Assembly (NCBI GenBank): GCA_947472735.1
Contig: CANJBY010000003.1
Location: forward strand, 1 to 64,000
DNA from: Sphingomonadaceae bacterium
GTDB lineage: Bacteria; Pseudomonadota; Alphaproteobacteria; Sphingomonadales; Sphingomonadaceae
Direction: 5' to 3'
Length of the DNA stretch: 64,000 bases
In this document: piece after piece, positions 49,305-59,629 of the stretch
Layout of the letters: each line of letters opens with the position of its first letter
Position numbering within the stretch: the first letter of the stretch is position 1
Position numbers and translations under genes: made by a program
The notes under the pieces: generated by a model
What the model was told of the DNA's origin: nothing
The model's database searches: none
What the model saw: only the letters and a program-made list of their open reading frames with translations

Positions 49305-50378
49305 TCAAATCTCGGAAGCGATCGCCTTGCCGCAGGTAACGGTGTCGGCCTGACCCTTGAGATCACGGGTGCGACCGGAATCGGACGACAGCACCGTTTC
49401 GATCGCCCTCATCACGTCGGCCGCTGCTTCCGCTTCGCCGAGATGCTCCAGCATCATGGCTGCGGACCAGATCTGCCCGACCGGATTGGCCACGCCCTTG
49501 CCGGCGATGTCCGGCGCAGAGCCATGGACCGGCTCGAACAGCGATGGCCCGGTGCCATCCGGGTTGATGTTGCCCGAAGGCGCGACGCCGATCGTGCCGG
49601 TGCAGGCCGGGCCGAGATCGGACAGGATGTCCCCGAACAGGTTGGAGGCTACCACCACGTCGAACCACTGCGGGTTCATCACGAACTGCGCGGTGAGGAT
49701 ATCGATGTGAAACTTGTCGACCGCCACGTCCGGATACTGCGGAGCCATCGCCTCGACCCGGGTATCCCAGAACGGCATGGTGATCGAGATGCCGTTCGAC
49801 TTGGTCGCGGAAGTGAGCTTCCGGCGCGGGCGCTTCTGCGCCATCTCGAAGGCGAACTTCAAGACCCGGTCGACCCCGTGGCGGGTCATCACGGTTTCCT
49901 GGATCACCACTTCGCGGTCGGTCCCGGCGAAGATGTGCCCGCCGATCGAGCTGTATTCGCCCTCGGTGTTTTCGCGCACTACCCAGAAGTCGATGTCGCC
50001 AGGCTCGCGCCCGGCCAGCGGGCAAGGGACGCCAGGCATCAGGCGGACGGGACGCAGGTTGACGTACTGATCGTACTCGCGGCGGAACTGCAGCAGCGAA
50101 CCCCACAGCGAGACGTGGTCGGGCACGATCTCGGGCCAGCCGACCGCACCGAAGAAGATCGCGTCAACCTCGCCGATCTGGGCCTTCCAGTCTTCGGGCA
50201 TCATCCGGCCGTGCTTGGCGTAGTATTCGCAGTTGGCGAAATCGTGCCATTGCAGGTCGAGCGTGAAACCGTGCTTGCCGGCCACCGCTTCAAGCGCGCG
50301 CAGTCCTTCCGGGACCACTTCCTTGCCGATGCCGTCTCCGGCGATCACCCCGATCGAATAGCTGCGGGTATTGGTCAT
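49305..50378 (-). CDS. tartrate/isopropylmalate-type dehydrogenase
   Basis: IGVIAGDGIGKEVVPEGLRAL, VRENTEGEYSSIGGHIF, NLFGDILSDLGPACTGTIGVAPSGNINPDG, EPVHGSAPDIAGKG. Confidence 0.92.
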   Translation of the reverse strand: MTNTRSYSIGVIAGDGIGKEVVPEGLRALEAVAGKHGFTLDLQWHDFANCEYYAKHGRMMPEDWKAQIGEVDAIFFGAVGWPEIVPDHVSLWGSLLQFRREYDQYVNLRPVRLMPGVPCPLAGREPGDIDFWVVRENTEGEYSSIGGHIFAGTDREVVIQETVMTRHGVDRVLKFAFEMAQKRPRRKLTSATKSNGISITMPFWDTRVEAMAPQYPDVAVDKFHIDILTAQFVMNPQWFDVVVASNLFGDILSDLGPACTGTIGVAPSGNINPDGTGPSLFEPVHGSAPDIAGKGVANPVGQIWSAAMMLEHLGEAEAAADVMRAIETVLSSDSGRTRDLKGQADTVTCGKAIASEI

Positions 50379-50494
50379 GGCGCGTCTCCCTGCCGTTGGA
50401 CGGGCGCCTATGGCCCCCACACCGTGCAGGCAAGTATCAACGCGGCCGCGCACGGCGGGGGATATTTGTTTTTCCGCCTAGTGAAAGTTACCCT

Positions 50495-51067
50495 TCAGAC
50501 GACCCGCCAGACCCACAGCTTGATGCTCGCCGCATAGCGCGCGCCGGCGCAGACGAAGACCGAGCGGTTGAGCCAGTCGTATTTGCCGGTGGGGGCTATG
50601 AATTCGGGGATGGTGCGGAAGTAGTATTCCGCCGGATCGACCACGTCCCCTGCCGCCAGCCGCGCGATCACCTCGGGCGGACCGTGACGCAGTCCGCGGT
50701 TGCGGATCTGGATCACCGCGCCATCGTCGGTCTGCAGCGCATAGGTCGCGTCGGCGACCGTAACTCCGTCATGCCGGGTCAACTGCCAGTCTGCCGCGTT
50801 GCCGAGGAGTTTACCGCGGATCAACGGGCCAACCACAGAGCCGCCTTCGTAGATCGGGATGATCCGGCGCGTACCGTCCGGCGTTGCGCCGATCGGAACC
50901 GGTGCGCCGAGATTGCCGGTCGCTTCGTAGACGAATTCTAGATCCGGCTTGATCATTCTATGCTCCTCTTGACCCGTATTGGTTTTGCCACCACCCAACG
51001 CTGGCATTGCGCCGAGGGCGCCCGCCGCAACCATGGCTCCCATTGCTTCCCGCCGACCGGTAATCAT
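50495..51067 (-). CDS. DUF3237-like protein with possible N-terminal signal
   Basis: LEFVYEATGNLGAPVPIGATPDGTRRIIPIYEGGSVVGPLIRGKLL...GGADW-like, plus GRREAMGAMVAAGALGAMPALG. Confidence 0.8.
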   Translation of the reverse strand: MITGRREAMGAMVAAGALGAMPALGGGKTNTGQEEHRMIKPDLEFVYEATGNLGAPVPIGATPDGTRRIIPIYEGGSVVGPLIRGKLLGNAADWQLTRHDGVTVADATYALQTDDGAVIQIRNRGLRHGPPEVIARLAAGDVVDPAEYYFRTIPEFIAPTGKYDWLNRSVFVCAGARYAASIKLWVWRVV

Positions 51068-52281
51068 TTCGCGTTCACGATGCGGTGAAAGTAATCAACG
51101 GTCTCGGGAAGGACATAGGCCGGCTCGGCCGGTGGATAATAGCTTAACTTGACGATCACCGTCCGCGTTGCAGGGTGAACGTAGATGAACTGGCCGGCCA
51201 GCCCCACCGCAGCATAGGCACCTGGCTCGTCATCGAGCTGCCAGAACTGGAAGCCGTATCCCTTCCTGACCGGACTCCTGGTTTCTTCAGGGTAACGCAG
51301 GGGCACCATGCGCGTGGCCTGGGAAAGCCAGCCCTTCGCCAGAACCCGCGGCTTGCCGCGCACCCCGTCGTCGAGCATGAGCTGGCCAAGTCGGCCGAAG
51401 TCCCGCAGCGTGGCGTTGAAGCCCATGCCGGCCAGCTCACGGCCGGAACCGGGTGGACCGTCTGCCATCCACCAAGCGTCGGCTTCCATCCCGGCAGGGC
51501 GCCACAGGACTTCCTCGGTATAGGCGGTCAAGCTCTTGCCGGTCGCTTTCTCGAGGATCCAGCCGAGCACAGCGGTGTCGAGCGTAGCGTAATTGAATGT
51601 GCTTCCCGGCGGCGTGCGGCGTCCGATCGTTTTGGCCGGATCGGCAAAGCGCCACTTGTTGAGCACGATCGCATTCTGGTGGATCTGCGCGGCGAGGCTG
51701 GGGTTCTGGCCGAAGTCATACCGCTCCTCGATGTCCGCCCCGGAGCGCATCTGGAGGATGTTCCGGATCGGCACGTCGCCATAGGCTCCGCCCTTGAGTT
51801 CAGGCACATACTTGCCCGCCGGATCATCCAGCGAGGCGATATGCCCCTGTTCGAGTGCCTTCCCGATCAGCAGCGAGGTGATCGACTTGGCCATCGAGAA
51901 GGAGATGAAATGCGTCTCGGGGGCCGAACGGTTGCGATAGTCCTCGAACACGATCTTGCCGTCCCGGATAACCAGTAGGGCATTGGTAAAAGTCCGTTCC
52001 GCCCAGGCCTGATAGTCACGCTCCTCACCGGCGATTTTGGCCGCCGGCGTGGCCAGCGCTGGCCCGCGCGGCAAGGGCCTGACTGGTCCGGCCCGGTGCA
52101 CCATGCGGTATTCGAACACCCTGTTGGTATCGCGGAAGGTGAACGAATTGACGGCCGGCGAAAGCCACTGCTCGCGCATGGCCACCACGGCCGGAGAAGG
52201 CCCGCTTTCCTCCCCCGCCAGCGACGTGGGTGCGGCCGCGATTGCAGCAACGCACACGAGCGCCACCAATGATCTTTTCAT
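51064..52281 (-). CDS. serine hydrolase (class C beta-lactamase/PBP family)
   Basis: FSMAKSITSLLIG (SxxK), YATLDTAVLGW (YxT), signal peptide MKRSLVALVCVAAIAAAPTSLA. Confidence 0.9.
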   Translation of the reverse strand: MKRSLVALVCVAAIAAAPTSLAGEESGPSPAVVAMREQWLSPAVNSFTFRDTNRVFEYRMVHRAGPVRPLPRGPALATPAAKIAGEERDYQAWAERTFTNALLVIRDGKIVFEDYRNRSAPETHFISFSMAKSITSLLIGKALEQGHIASLDDPAGKYVPELKGGAYGDVPIRNILQMRSGADIEERYDFGQNPSLAAQIHQNAIVLNKWRFADPAKTIGRRTPPGSTFNYATLDTAVLGWILEKATGKSLTAYTEEVLWRPAGMEADAWWMADGPPGSGRELAGMGFNATLRDFGRLGQLMLDDGVRGKPRVLAKGWLSQATRMVPLRYPEETRSPVRKGYGFQFWQLDDEPGAYAAVGLAGQFIYVHPATRTVIVKLSYYPPAEPAYVLPETVDYFHRIVNAK

Positions 52282-52307
52282 CTGTCCCTCCCGCTGGCTT
52301 TCCAAGC

Positions 52308-53777
52308 TCAGGCCGCCAGCCCGATCTGATCCGCGTTAGCCCAGTTGCCGTGGAGGCCGAAGCGCAGGCGGATTGGAATGTTGATCGTCGCGATCGGACC
52401 CTTTTCGATGTCGAGCGCGTCAAATAGCAGCAGGTCGCTGCGCTTTTCCTCGAGCCGGTTGCAGACCATCACGATCCAGCCATCGCCTTCCGGCGCATCC
52501 TTGCTTCGCGGTATGAAGCAGGGCTCCTGCAGGGTGCTGACCGGGCCGGCCCACCAGTGCTGCTCGGCCTTGGTCTGGTGATCGATCAGGCACAGGCAGT
52601 TCATCAGCAAGCCGCCGGCGCTGCCGCCTTTGAGCTCGACCGGGCGCTTGTAGTCCATCTCCAGCATCCAGCCGTAACGATAAGGCAGGCCGGTGAAACG
52701 ATCGTCGATCCGGGGGAATTCGCCGGGCGTGTCGGTCAGGCGGGTGACGGCATCGAACTCGTCCGAATTGGACGCCATGTCGACCGTCCAGCGGGTCAAC
52801 TTGCTCATCGCCTGCTGCGGGTTGAACGGGGCGCCGTGGACGTCCGGGAAGAACGGGAACATGTTGTTCTCGGCTTCGGGCACGTCAATGTGCACCTTGG
52901 TGCCTTCCTGGAATGCATTCATCACGTGGCTGGCGAAGCAGTTGTCGCGCTTGAACCAGCGGATGTCCTCCTGCGTCACCCCGTCGCGGCGCGGGATGAT
53001 GCCGAGGTAAACCGGCATGGTGGTGTCAAAGCCGAAATGCGGCTTGCCCTGCTCGAGCCGCTCCCAGCTGCCGATCGAGGGGACGATGTGCAGCACGAGA
53101 TAGTCCTCGGTTACGCCGAAATCGTGCATCATGCAGTAGTAGGGCGCCTTGAACCACACTTCGCGGACCAATTCACCGGACGGAGCGATCTCCATGTAGG
53201 TGACGTCATCGGTGCACAGCCCCGAGGCGGCATAGCCGATGGCGACCATGTTGCCGGTCTTGGGATCGATCTTCGGGTGGGCGGTGAAGGTTTCGCCGGT
53301 CATCTTGCCGCCGAACTTTTCGAATCCGAACGTCTCCATCGTCACCGGGTCCATCAGCAGGCTGGGGCTGTCTTCCTTCATCGCCCAGAGCTTGCCCGCA
53401 AAGACGAAGGCGTTGGTATTCGCTGTCGAACGGATACGGCCCTTCACGCTCTCATCGTCGGTAAGCGGATTGCGGTAGCTGCCGAACAGAGCATGGCCGG
53501 CCTCGTTCTCCAGCTTCCACTTGTCGGTCTTTGCCCAGCGCTGGCGGAAATCGCACTGGCCGTCGTGGATGTGGAAGCGGGTGATCATCCCGTCGCCGTT
53601 GAACGAGATGTCGACGCTCAGGCGGGGGGGGAATTGCGGGTCTGGCTGCACGCGATAAAACGCGCCGTTGAGCTGCGCCGGAATCGTGCCGGTATGAGCA
53701 AGATCGGCGATGTCCGCCTCGATACGCGAAGGCGTGTTGAATCCGGTGTAATTGGGGGTATTCGGGAATTCGGCCAT
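52308..53777 (-). CDS. carotenoid/lignostilbene cleavage oxygenase family protein
   Basis: Four candidate Fe-ligand His contexts (TAHPKID, MMHDFGVT, SHVMNAFQEG, RFGLHGNW); SFNGDGMITRFHI. Confidence 0.92.
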   Translation of the reverse strand: MAEFPNTPNYTGFNTPSRIEADIADLAHTGTIPAQLNGAFYRVQPDPQFPPRLSVDISFNGDGMITRFHIHDGQCDFRQRWAKTDKWKLENEAGHALFGSYRNPLTDDESVKGRIRSTANTNAFVFAGKLWAMKEDSPSLLMDPVTMETFGFEKFGGKMTGETFTAHPKIDPKTGNMVAIGYAASGLCTDDVTYMEIAPSGELVREVWFKAPYYCMMHDFGVTEDYLVLHIVPSIGSWERLEQGKPHFGFDTTMPVYLGIIPRRDGVTQEDIRWFKRDNCFASHVMNAFQEGTKVHIDVPEAENNMFPFFPDVHGAPFNPQQAMSKLTRWTVDMASNSDEFDAVTRLTDTPGEFPRIDDRFTGLPYRYGWMLEMDYKRPVELKGGSAGGLLMNCLCLIDHQTKAEQHWWAGPVSTLQEPCFIPRSKDAPEGDGWIVMVCNRLEEKRSDLLLFDALDIEKGPIATINIPIRLRFGLHGNWANADQIGLAA

Positions 53778-53799
53778 TGCATACTCTCCTTGAATAGGA

Positions 53800-53814
53800 T
53801 TGTATGCGATACAA
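53800..53814. promoter_or_regulatory. perfect palindrome TTGTAT-GCG-ATACAA, candidate MarR operator
   Basis: Located between divergent carotenoid-oxygenase gene and marR-family gene, 18-23 bp from each start codon. Confidence 0.7.
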
Positions 53815-53831
53815 ACGAATAGGCAAGGCGG

Positions 53832-54305
53832 ATGCGCGTGAAGGGGGAGAAGCTGGAGATCGTGACCACCGATGATTCCGGCGGCGGTGATATTGGCGCG
53901 ATCAAGGATATCGTCGGCTTTCACATCCGGCTGGCGCACGGCGCCTGCTACCGCCATTTCACAGAGACTTTTGCCGAACTGGACCTGACCCAGAAGCAGG
54001 TTTCGGTGCTGTGGCTGGTCGACGATCACCCCGGCATCTCGCAGATCGACCTGGGCCAGCGCCTGCGGATGGACCGCGCCACGACCATGACCATTGTCAA
54101 CCGGCTGCAGGCGCGCAATTACCTGCGCCGTGAAAAATCGGTCACCGATGGGCGCAAGCAGGCGCTTTATCTGGAACCTGAGGGTGCGGCGGCGCTGGTC
54201 GAGGCAAAGCGTGCGATCCAGGAGCACGAGGCCTGGGTCAAATCGCGCTTTACGGACCGGGAAGTGAAGACGCTGCTAGACCTTTTGGCGCGCATCCACG
54301 AATAG
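53832..54305 (+). CDS. MarR family transcriptional regulator
   Basis: VSVLWLVDDHPGISQIDLGQRLRMDRATTMTIVNRLQARNYLRREKSVTDGRKQALYL. Confidence 0.93.
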   Translation: MRVKGEKLEIVTTDDSGGGDIGAIKDIVGFHIRLAHGACYRHFTETFAELDLTQKQVSVLWLVDDHPGISQIDLGQRLRMDRATTMTIVNRLQARNYLRREKSVTDGRKQALYLEPEGAAALVEAKRAIQEHEAWVKSRFTDREVKTLLDLLARIHE

Positions 54306-54339
54306 AACAGACCCAACCGGGACAAGGGATTTTCACACG

Positions 54340-55692
54340 ATGAGCGCAACCCAAGGCATCGATCCGCAGCGGATCGTCGACGATAACCCGATGAACTGGC
54401 GTCAGCTGGTCGTCGTCGGGCTGATGGTCGCGCTCAACGCGCTCGATGGGTTCGATGTTCTGTCCAGCGCCTTCGCCTCGCCTGGCGTAGCCAAGGAGTG
54501 GGGCGTCCCGCGCGAAGCGTTGGGCATCATGCTTTCGGCCGAACTGGTCGGCATGGGCTTCGGTTCGGTGCTACTGGGCGGCATGGCGGACAAAAAGGGT
54601 CGCAAGCCGACCATGCTTGTGTGCCTCGCCATCATGGCGGTGGGCATGTACATGGCCCACGCCGCCAGCGGCATCAGCGAACTCTCGATCTGGCGCTTCG
54701 TCACCGGCCTCGGGATCGGCGGGATGCTGGCCGCGACGAACGCGGTAACCGCCGAAAGCACCAGCAAGGCTGGTCGCAGCCTGTCGATGGCAATCTATGT
54801 GATCGGCTATCCATTGGGCGGCGTGATCGGCGGTTTTGTCGCGCAAACCTGGCTGCTCCAGGTCTATGACTGGCGCGCCGTATTCCTGTTCGGCGCGGTC
54901 GTGACCGCGGCGATGATCCCCCTCGTGATGATCTTCGTGCCGGAAACTCCGGCCTTCTTCGCCGCGACCCGGCCGGCCGACGCGGTCGAGCGGATCAACC
55001 GCTCGCTGAGCGCCTTCGGCAAGCCGGTAATCGGTGCGCTGCCGCAGCGCGATCCCGGCGCGGCCCAGCCAAAGGTCATGGAGATCCTCTCAAACCCGCG
55101 GCTGCGTCCGGTCACGCTGCTGCTGGCCTTCGGATACATGTTCCACACGATCACCTTCTACTACATCCTGAAGTGGGCGGTGAAGATCGTGGCCGACTAT
55201 CCGCCCGGCTATGCCCAGCCCGAAGCGGCGAGCGTGCTGACTTACGCCAACATCGGCGGGGCCCTGGGCGGTTTGCTGCTCGGCTTCCTGATGAAGCGCT
55301 GGCACATCAAGGGTCCGACCGTGGCGATGCTTCTGCTCGCCGTCGTGGCGGTCACCGTGTTCGGGCTCGGCTATGGCAGCATCGGCGCATGGCGCGCGGC
55401 GGCATTCGCGGCGATGTTCTTCGGCAACGGTGCCGTCGTCGGCTATTATTCCGCTTTCTCGCTCGGCTTCCCTGCCTTCGCCCGCGGGACCGGGACCGGC
55501 TTCGTCCTTGGCGTCGGGCGGTTCGGTGCGGCAGGCTCGCCGATTCTGGCCGGCTATCTGTTCAAGCTGTTCGGCAGCGATGAACTGCTGCTTGTCTCGT
55601 TCTGCATGGCGCTCGGCTCGCTGGTCGGCCTGGGGCTGTTCCTGCTGCTGCCGATGCGCGATGGAGATGCCGTCATGGCCGAGCGAGCCTAG
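54340..55692 (+). CDS. MFS transporter, aromatic acid:H+ symporter-like
   Basis: ALDGFDVLSSAFASPGVAKEWG, GLGIGGMLAATNAVTAE, MADKKGRKPTM. Confidence 0.9.
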   Translation: MSATQGIDPQRIVDDNPMNWRQLVVVGLMVALNALDGFDVLSSAFASPGVAKEWGVPREALGIMLSAELVGMGFGSVLLGGMADKKGRKPTMLVCLAIMAVGMYMAHAASGISELSIWRFVTGLGIGGMLAATNAVTAESTSKAGRSLSMAIYVIGYPLGGVIGGFVAQTWLLQVYDWRAVFLFGAVVTAAMIPLVMIFVPETPAFFAATRPADAVERINRSLSAFGKPVIGALPQRDPGAAQPKVMEILSNPRLRPVTLLLAFGYMFHTITFYYILKWAVKIVADYPPGYAQPEAASVLTYANIGGALGGLLLGFLMKRWHIKGPTVAMLLLAVVAVTVFGLGYGSIGAWRAAAFAAMFFGNGAVVGYYSAFSLGFPAFARGTGTGFVLGVGRFGAAGSPILAGYLFKLFGSDELLLVSFCMALGSLVGLGLFLLLPMRDGDAVMAERA

Positions 55693-55757
55693 CCGAAGAT
55701 TGACCACGGCGGGCGAACTCTTAGACGTGGGCGGCCGCAACTTAATCGGGAGATATC

Positions 55758-56138
55758 GTGATGTTCTCGCACATGATGGTCGGCAGCAATGACCTCGACC
55801 GCTCGAAGGCCTTCTACGATGCCTGCTTCAAGGCGATCGGCGGCAAGGAAGCGATCGTCGATCCCAAGGGCCGGCTGATCTACATGCACCGGGACGGTCT
55901 GTTCCTGGTGACCCGGCCGATCGATGGAGAGCCGGCCACTCACGCCAATGGCGTCACCATCGGATTCACCGTGGACAGTCCTGAACAAGCCGATGCCTGG
56001 CACGCCGCCGGGGCTGCAGCGGGGGGCACCGCGATCGAGGATCCTCCGGGCGTCCGTGAGAACCCGATGATGAAGCTATACCTTGCCTACTTGCGCGATC
56101 CGGACGGCAACAAGCTCTGCGCCTTGTACCGAATGTGA
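55758..56138 (+). CDS. VOC family (glyoxalase-like) protein
   Basis: MFSHMMVGSNDLDRSKAFYDACF...YLAYLRDPDGNKLCALYRM. Confidence 0.92.
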   Translation: MMFSHMMVGSNDLDRSKAFYDACFKAIGGKEAIVDPKGRLIYMHRDGLFLVTRPIDGEPATHANGVTIGFTVDSPEQADAWHAAGAAAGGTAIEDPPGVRENPMMKLYLAYLRDPDGNKLCALYRM

Positions 56139-56917
56139 TGTCCAGCCCGGTCGCCATCGGGCGCGACGGCAGCCGCAGGCCGACCGAGCGCGAATGGGTG
56201 CCCGAGGCGCCAGTTGCGCTTGAGTTCAATGGGCTTGCCTATGCGGTAATGATGGCCACCCCCGATGCGCTGGAGGATTTCGCCACCGGCTTCGCGCTGA
56301 CCGAAGGCCTCGCGTCTACACCCGGCGACGTTACGGATCTGGCCGTCGCCGAAGTCGAACTTGGCTGGATAGTGCGCGCCACGCTCTCCGGCCTGGGGAT
56401 CGAGAAGCTGACCGACAGGGTCCGGGCACGGGTTGCGGAGTCTAGCTGCGGGCTGTGCGGGATCGAGAACCTTGCCGAAGTTGCCCGTCCGCTCCCGCCG
56501 GTCGCTGCGCATGCGCCGATCACCGCCGAGGCGATCTTCACCGCGCTCGGCACCCTGCGCGACTTGCAGGAGCTGGGCCGCCGCACCGGCGCAGCCCATG
56601 CTGCCGCTTTCGTCGCACCCGACGGGCAGATCATTGCCCTGCGCGAAGACGTTGGGCGGCACAACGCTATGGACAAGCTGGTCGGGGCGCTGGCCCGCTC
56701 CGGCACGGCGCCGACCCCTGGCTTCTTCCTTTCGACCGCGCGTTGCAGCTATGAGATCGTCGAAAAGGCGGTTCGCGCCGGAGCAACCAGCCTTGTCACC
56801 GTCTCACTGCCGACCTCGCTGGCCGTCTCGCGCGCGAAAGCCGCCGGCCTTTCGCTCTGGGTTCTCGCCCGCGAAGACAGCGTAATTCTCGCCAACGACG
56901 CCGCACGCGGTGGCTGA
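56138..56917 (+). CDS. fdhD: formate dehydrogenase accessory sulfurtransferase FdhD
   Basis: DFATGFALTEGL, SSCGLCGIE (CxxC), LREDVGRHNAMDKLVG, GATSLVTVSLPTSLAV. Confidence 0.94.
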   Translation: MSSPVAIGRDGSRRPTEREWVPEAPVALEFNGLAYAVMMATPDALEDFATGFALTEGLASTPGDVTDLAVAEVELGWIVRATLSGLGIEKLTDRVRARVAESSCGLCGIENLAEVARPLPPVAAHAPITAEAIFTALGTLRDLQELGRRTGAAHAAAFVAPDGQIIALREDVGRHNAMDKLVGALARSGTAPTPGFFLSTARCSYEIVEKAVRAGATSLVTVSLPTSLAVSRAKAAGLSLWVLAREDSVILANDAARGG

Positions 56918-56997
56918 GCGGTTTTCCACCTGATTCCTTGCCCGGCCGGTATGCTTTCGGGTGGACTCACCCCGGCGCCTTGGGCAACGCAATACGC

Positions 56998-57669
56998 ATG
57001 TGGCAGCTTTATCAGTTTCCTCTCTGCCCCTTCAGCCGCAAGGTCCGTCTCCTGCTGGGCGAGAAGGGCGTCGCATATGAATTGTGGCGTGAAAATCCCT
57101 GGGAAGGGCGCGACGAATTCCTCAACATGAATCCGGCCGGCCGTACCCCGGTGCTCCGCAATTCCGAGCGCGGCATCACGCTGGCTGACAGCCGGGCGAT
57201 CTGCGAATATTTTGAGGAGACCGTCGAGAACAACGCGATGATCAACGGAACGGCGGCCAATCGTGCCGAAATCCGCCGGTTGGTCGCGCTGTTCGACGAG
57301 AATTTCTTTTCCGACGTAACCGGCCCGCTGCTGATCGAGCGGATGAAGAAGCGCCTGTTCCTGCGCCAGTCCCCCGATTCGAAAGCGCTGCGGGAAGCCA
57401 TGCGGCTGGCGCACGAGCATCTTGAGTACATCGACTGGCTGATCGACAACCAGCGCTGGCTCGCCGGCGCGACGATGAGTCTGGCGGACCTCGCCGCAGC
57501 GGCGCAGATCTCGGTCGCGGACTATCTCGGCGGGCTCGACTGGTCTGGCCATGAACAGTCGCGCAGCTGGTACGCGGTGATCAAAAGCCGGCCGAGTTTC
57601 CGCCCGCTGCTGACTGAACGCATGGAAGTGATCCAGCCGCCCAGCCATTACGCGCAAGTCGACGGCTAA
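56998..57669 (+). CDS. glutathione S-transferase family protein
   Basis: WQLYQFPLCPFSRKVRLLLGEKGVAYELW, GRTPVL, ADSRAICEYFEE. Confidence 0.92.
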   Translation: MWQLYQFPLCPFSRKVRLLLGEKGVAYELWRENPWEGRDEFLNMNPAGRTPVLRNSERGITLADSRAICEYFEETVENNAMINGTAANRAEIRRLVALFDENFFSDVTGPLLIERMKKRLFLRQSPDSKALREAMRLAHEHLEYIDWLIDNQRWLAGATMSLADLAAAAQISVADYLGGLDWSGHEQSRSWYAVIKSRPSFRPLLTERMEVIQPPSHYAQVDG

Positions 57670-57671
57670 AT

Positions 57672-59594
57672 TCAGGCCCGAACTTCACTCACTCCGGCGT
57701 CATTCCAGCGCAGCGCCTTGAGCACGGTCTCGATGATTTGCGGGGCGTTCAGCCCGGCCTGATCGTACTGCTTGTCAGGGCTGTCATGGTCCTGGAACAG
57801 ATCCGGCAAGCGCATGGTGCGGATGCGCAGGCCGGCGTCGGTCAGACCTTCGTCGCTGGCCATGGTCAGAACATGCGCGCCCAGCCCGCCGATACTGCCT
57901 TCCTCGATGGTGACGACCACTTCGTGCGTGGTGATGAGCTTGCGGATCAGCTCTTCGTCAAGCGGCTTGGCAAAACGCAGGTCGGCCACCGTGGTGGACA
58001 AGCCCTTGGCCTCCAGGTGGTCGGCCGCCTTGAGTGCCTCGGCCAGGCGGGTGCCCAGCGAGAGCAGCGCAATCTTGCTCCCTTGCCGCACGATCCGGCC
58101 CTTGCCGATCTCCAGCTGGAGCGGAACTTCCGGCAGGGCCACCCCTGTCCCGTTGCCGCGCGGGTACCGGAATGCAATCGGCCCGGAGTCATGCAGCGCC
58201 GCGGTGTGCGTCATGTGTACCAGCTCGGCCTCGTCCGCCGCGGCCATCACCACCAGGTTGGGCAAAGTGGCGAGGTAGGTCACGTCAAACGAACCGGCGT
58301 GAGTCGCCCCGTCGGCACCGACCAGCCCGGCGCGGTCGATCGCGAAGCGCACCGGCAGGTTCTGGATCGCAACATCATGCACCACCTGGTCGAAGGCGCG
58401 CTGCAGGAAGGTCGAATAGATGGCGCAGAACGGCCGCATCCCCTGTGCCGCGAGTGCGGCAGCAAAAGTCACCGCATGCTGTTCGGCAATGCCGACATCG
58501 AAGAACCGCTCCGGATGGGTCGCCGCAAACTTGTCGAGCCCGGTGCCCGAGGGCATGGCCGCAGTGATGGCGCAGATCCGGGGGTCGGCCTCCGCTTCCT
58601 TGACCAGCTGCGCGCCGAACACGTTCTGATAGGCCGGCGGTCCCGCCGCGCTCTTGGCCTGTTCGCCGGTGATCACGTCGAACTTCTGGACGCCGTGGTA
58701 CTTGTCTGCGCTGGCCTCGGCCGGGCCGTAGCCCTTGCCCTTCTGTGTCACCACGTGAATCAGGCACGGCCCCTCGGCTGCGTCGCGCACGTTCTCGAGG
58801 ATCGGGATCAGCTGGTCGAGATTATGCCCGTCGACCGGACCGACGTAATAAAAACCGAGTTCCTCGAACAGCGTCCCGCCCATGGCCAGGCCGCGAGCGA
58901 ACTCGTCGGTCTTCTTGGCGGCGCGGTGCAGCGCCTCGGGCAGCTTGCGTGACAGGCGCCGCGCTATGTCGCGCAGCGAGAGGAACGGACCCGATGAAAC
59001 CAGCCGCGCGAGGTAGGCGGAAAGCCCGCCCACCGGCGGCGCAATCGACATGTCGTTGTCGTTGAGGATCACCACCAGCCGGTTGCCGGCCTGCTTGGCA
59101 TTGTTCATAGCCTCATAGGCCATGCCGGCGCTCATCGCGCCGTCGCCGATCACCGCGATGCCTTTGCCCGGAGTGCCGGCCAGCTTGTTGGCCACCGCAA
59201 AACCCAGTGCCGCTGATATCGACGTGGACGAATGCGCCGCGCCGAAGGGATCGTATTCGCTTTCGCTGCGCTTGGTGAAGCCCGACAGGCCCCCGCCCTG
59301 GCGCAAGGTACGAATCCGGTCGCGTCGGCCGGTGAGAATCTTGTGGGGATAGGCCTGGTGACCGACGTCCCAGACCAACCGATCAGCCGGCGTGTTGAAA
59401 ACGTAGTGGATCGCCACGGTCAGCTCGACCACGCCGAGGCCCGAACCAAGGTGCCCGCCGGTCTGCCCGACCGCGCTGATCATCTCGGCGCGCAATTCGT
59501 CCGCCAGCTGGCGCAACTGCGCGGGCACAAGCTTTCGCAGGTCTTCGGGAAGATCGACGGTGTCGAGCAGCGGTGTCGCCGGGTTGGCACTCAT
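57672..59594 (-). CDS. dxs: 1-deoxy-D-xylulose-5-phosphate synthase
   Basis: [57 protein letters not shown]. Confidence 0.97.
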   Translation of the reverse strand: MSANPATPLLDTVDLPEDLRKLVPAQLRQLADELRAEMISAVGQTGGHLGSGLGVVELTVAIHYVFNTPADRLVWDVGHQAYPHKILTGRRDRIRTLRQGGGLSGFTKRSESEYDPFGAAHSSTSISAALGFAVANKLAGTPGKGIAVIGDGAMSAGMAYEAMNNAKQAGNRLVVILNDNDMSIAPPVGGLSAYLARLVSSGPFLSLRDIARRLSRKLPEALHRAAKKTDEFARGLAMGGTLFEELGFYYVGPVDGHNLDQLIPILENVRDAAEGPCLIHVVTQKGKGYGPAEASADKYHGVQKFDVITGEQAKSAAGPPAYQNVFGAQLVKEAEADPRICAITAAMPSGTGLDKFAATHPERFFDVGIAEQHAVTFAAALAAQGMRPFCAIYSTFLQRAFDQVVHDVAIQNLPVRFAIDRAGLVGADGATHAGSFDVTYLATLPNLVVMAAADEAELVHMTHTAALHDSGPIAFRYPRGNGTGVALPEVPLQLEIGKGRIVRQGSKIALLSLGTRLAEALKAADHLEAKGLSTTVADLRFAKPLDEELIRKLITTHEVVVTIEEGSIGGLGAHVLTMASDEGLTDAGLRIRTMRLPDLFQDHDSPDKQYDQAGLNAPQIIETVLKALRWNDAGVSEVRA

Positions 59595-59629
59595 AGTGTG
59601 GCCTTACACGCCTTTGAATATGCTGTCGA

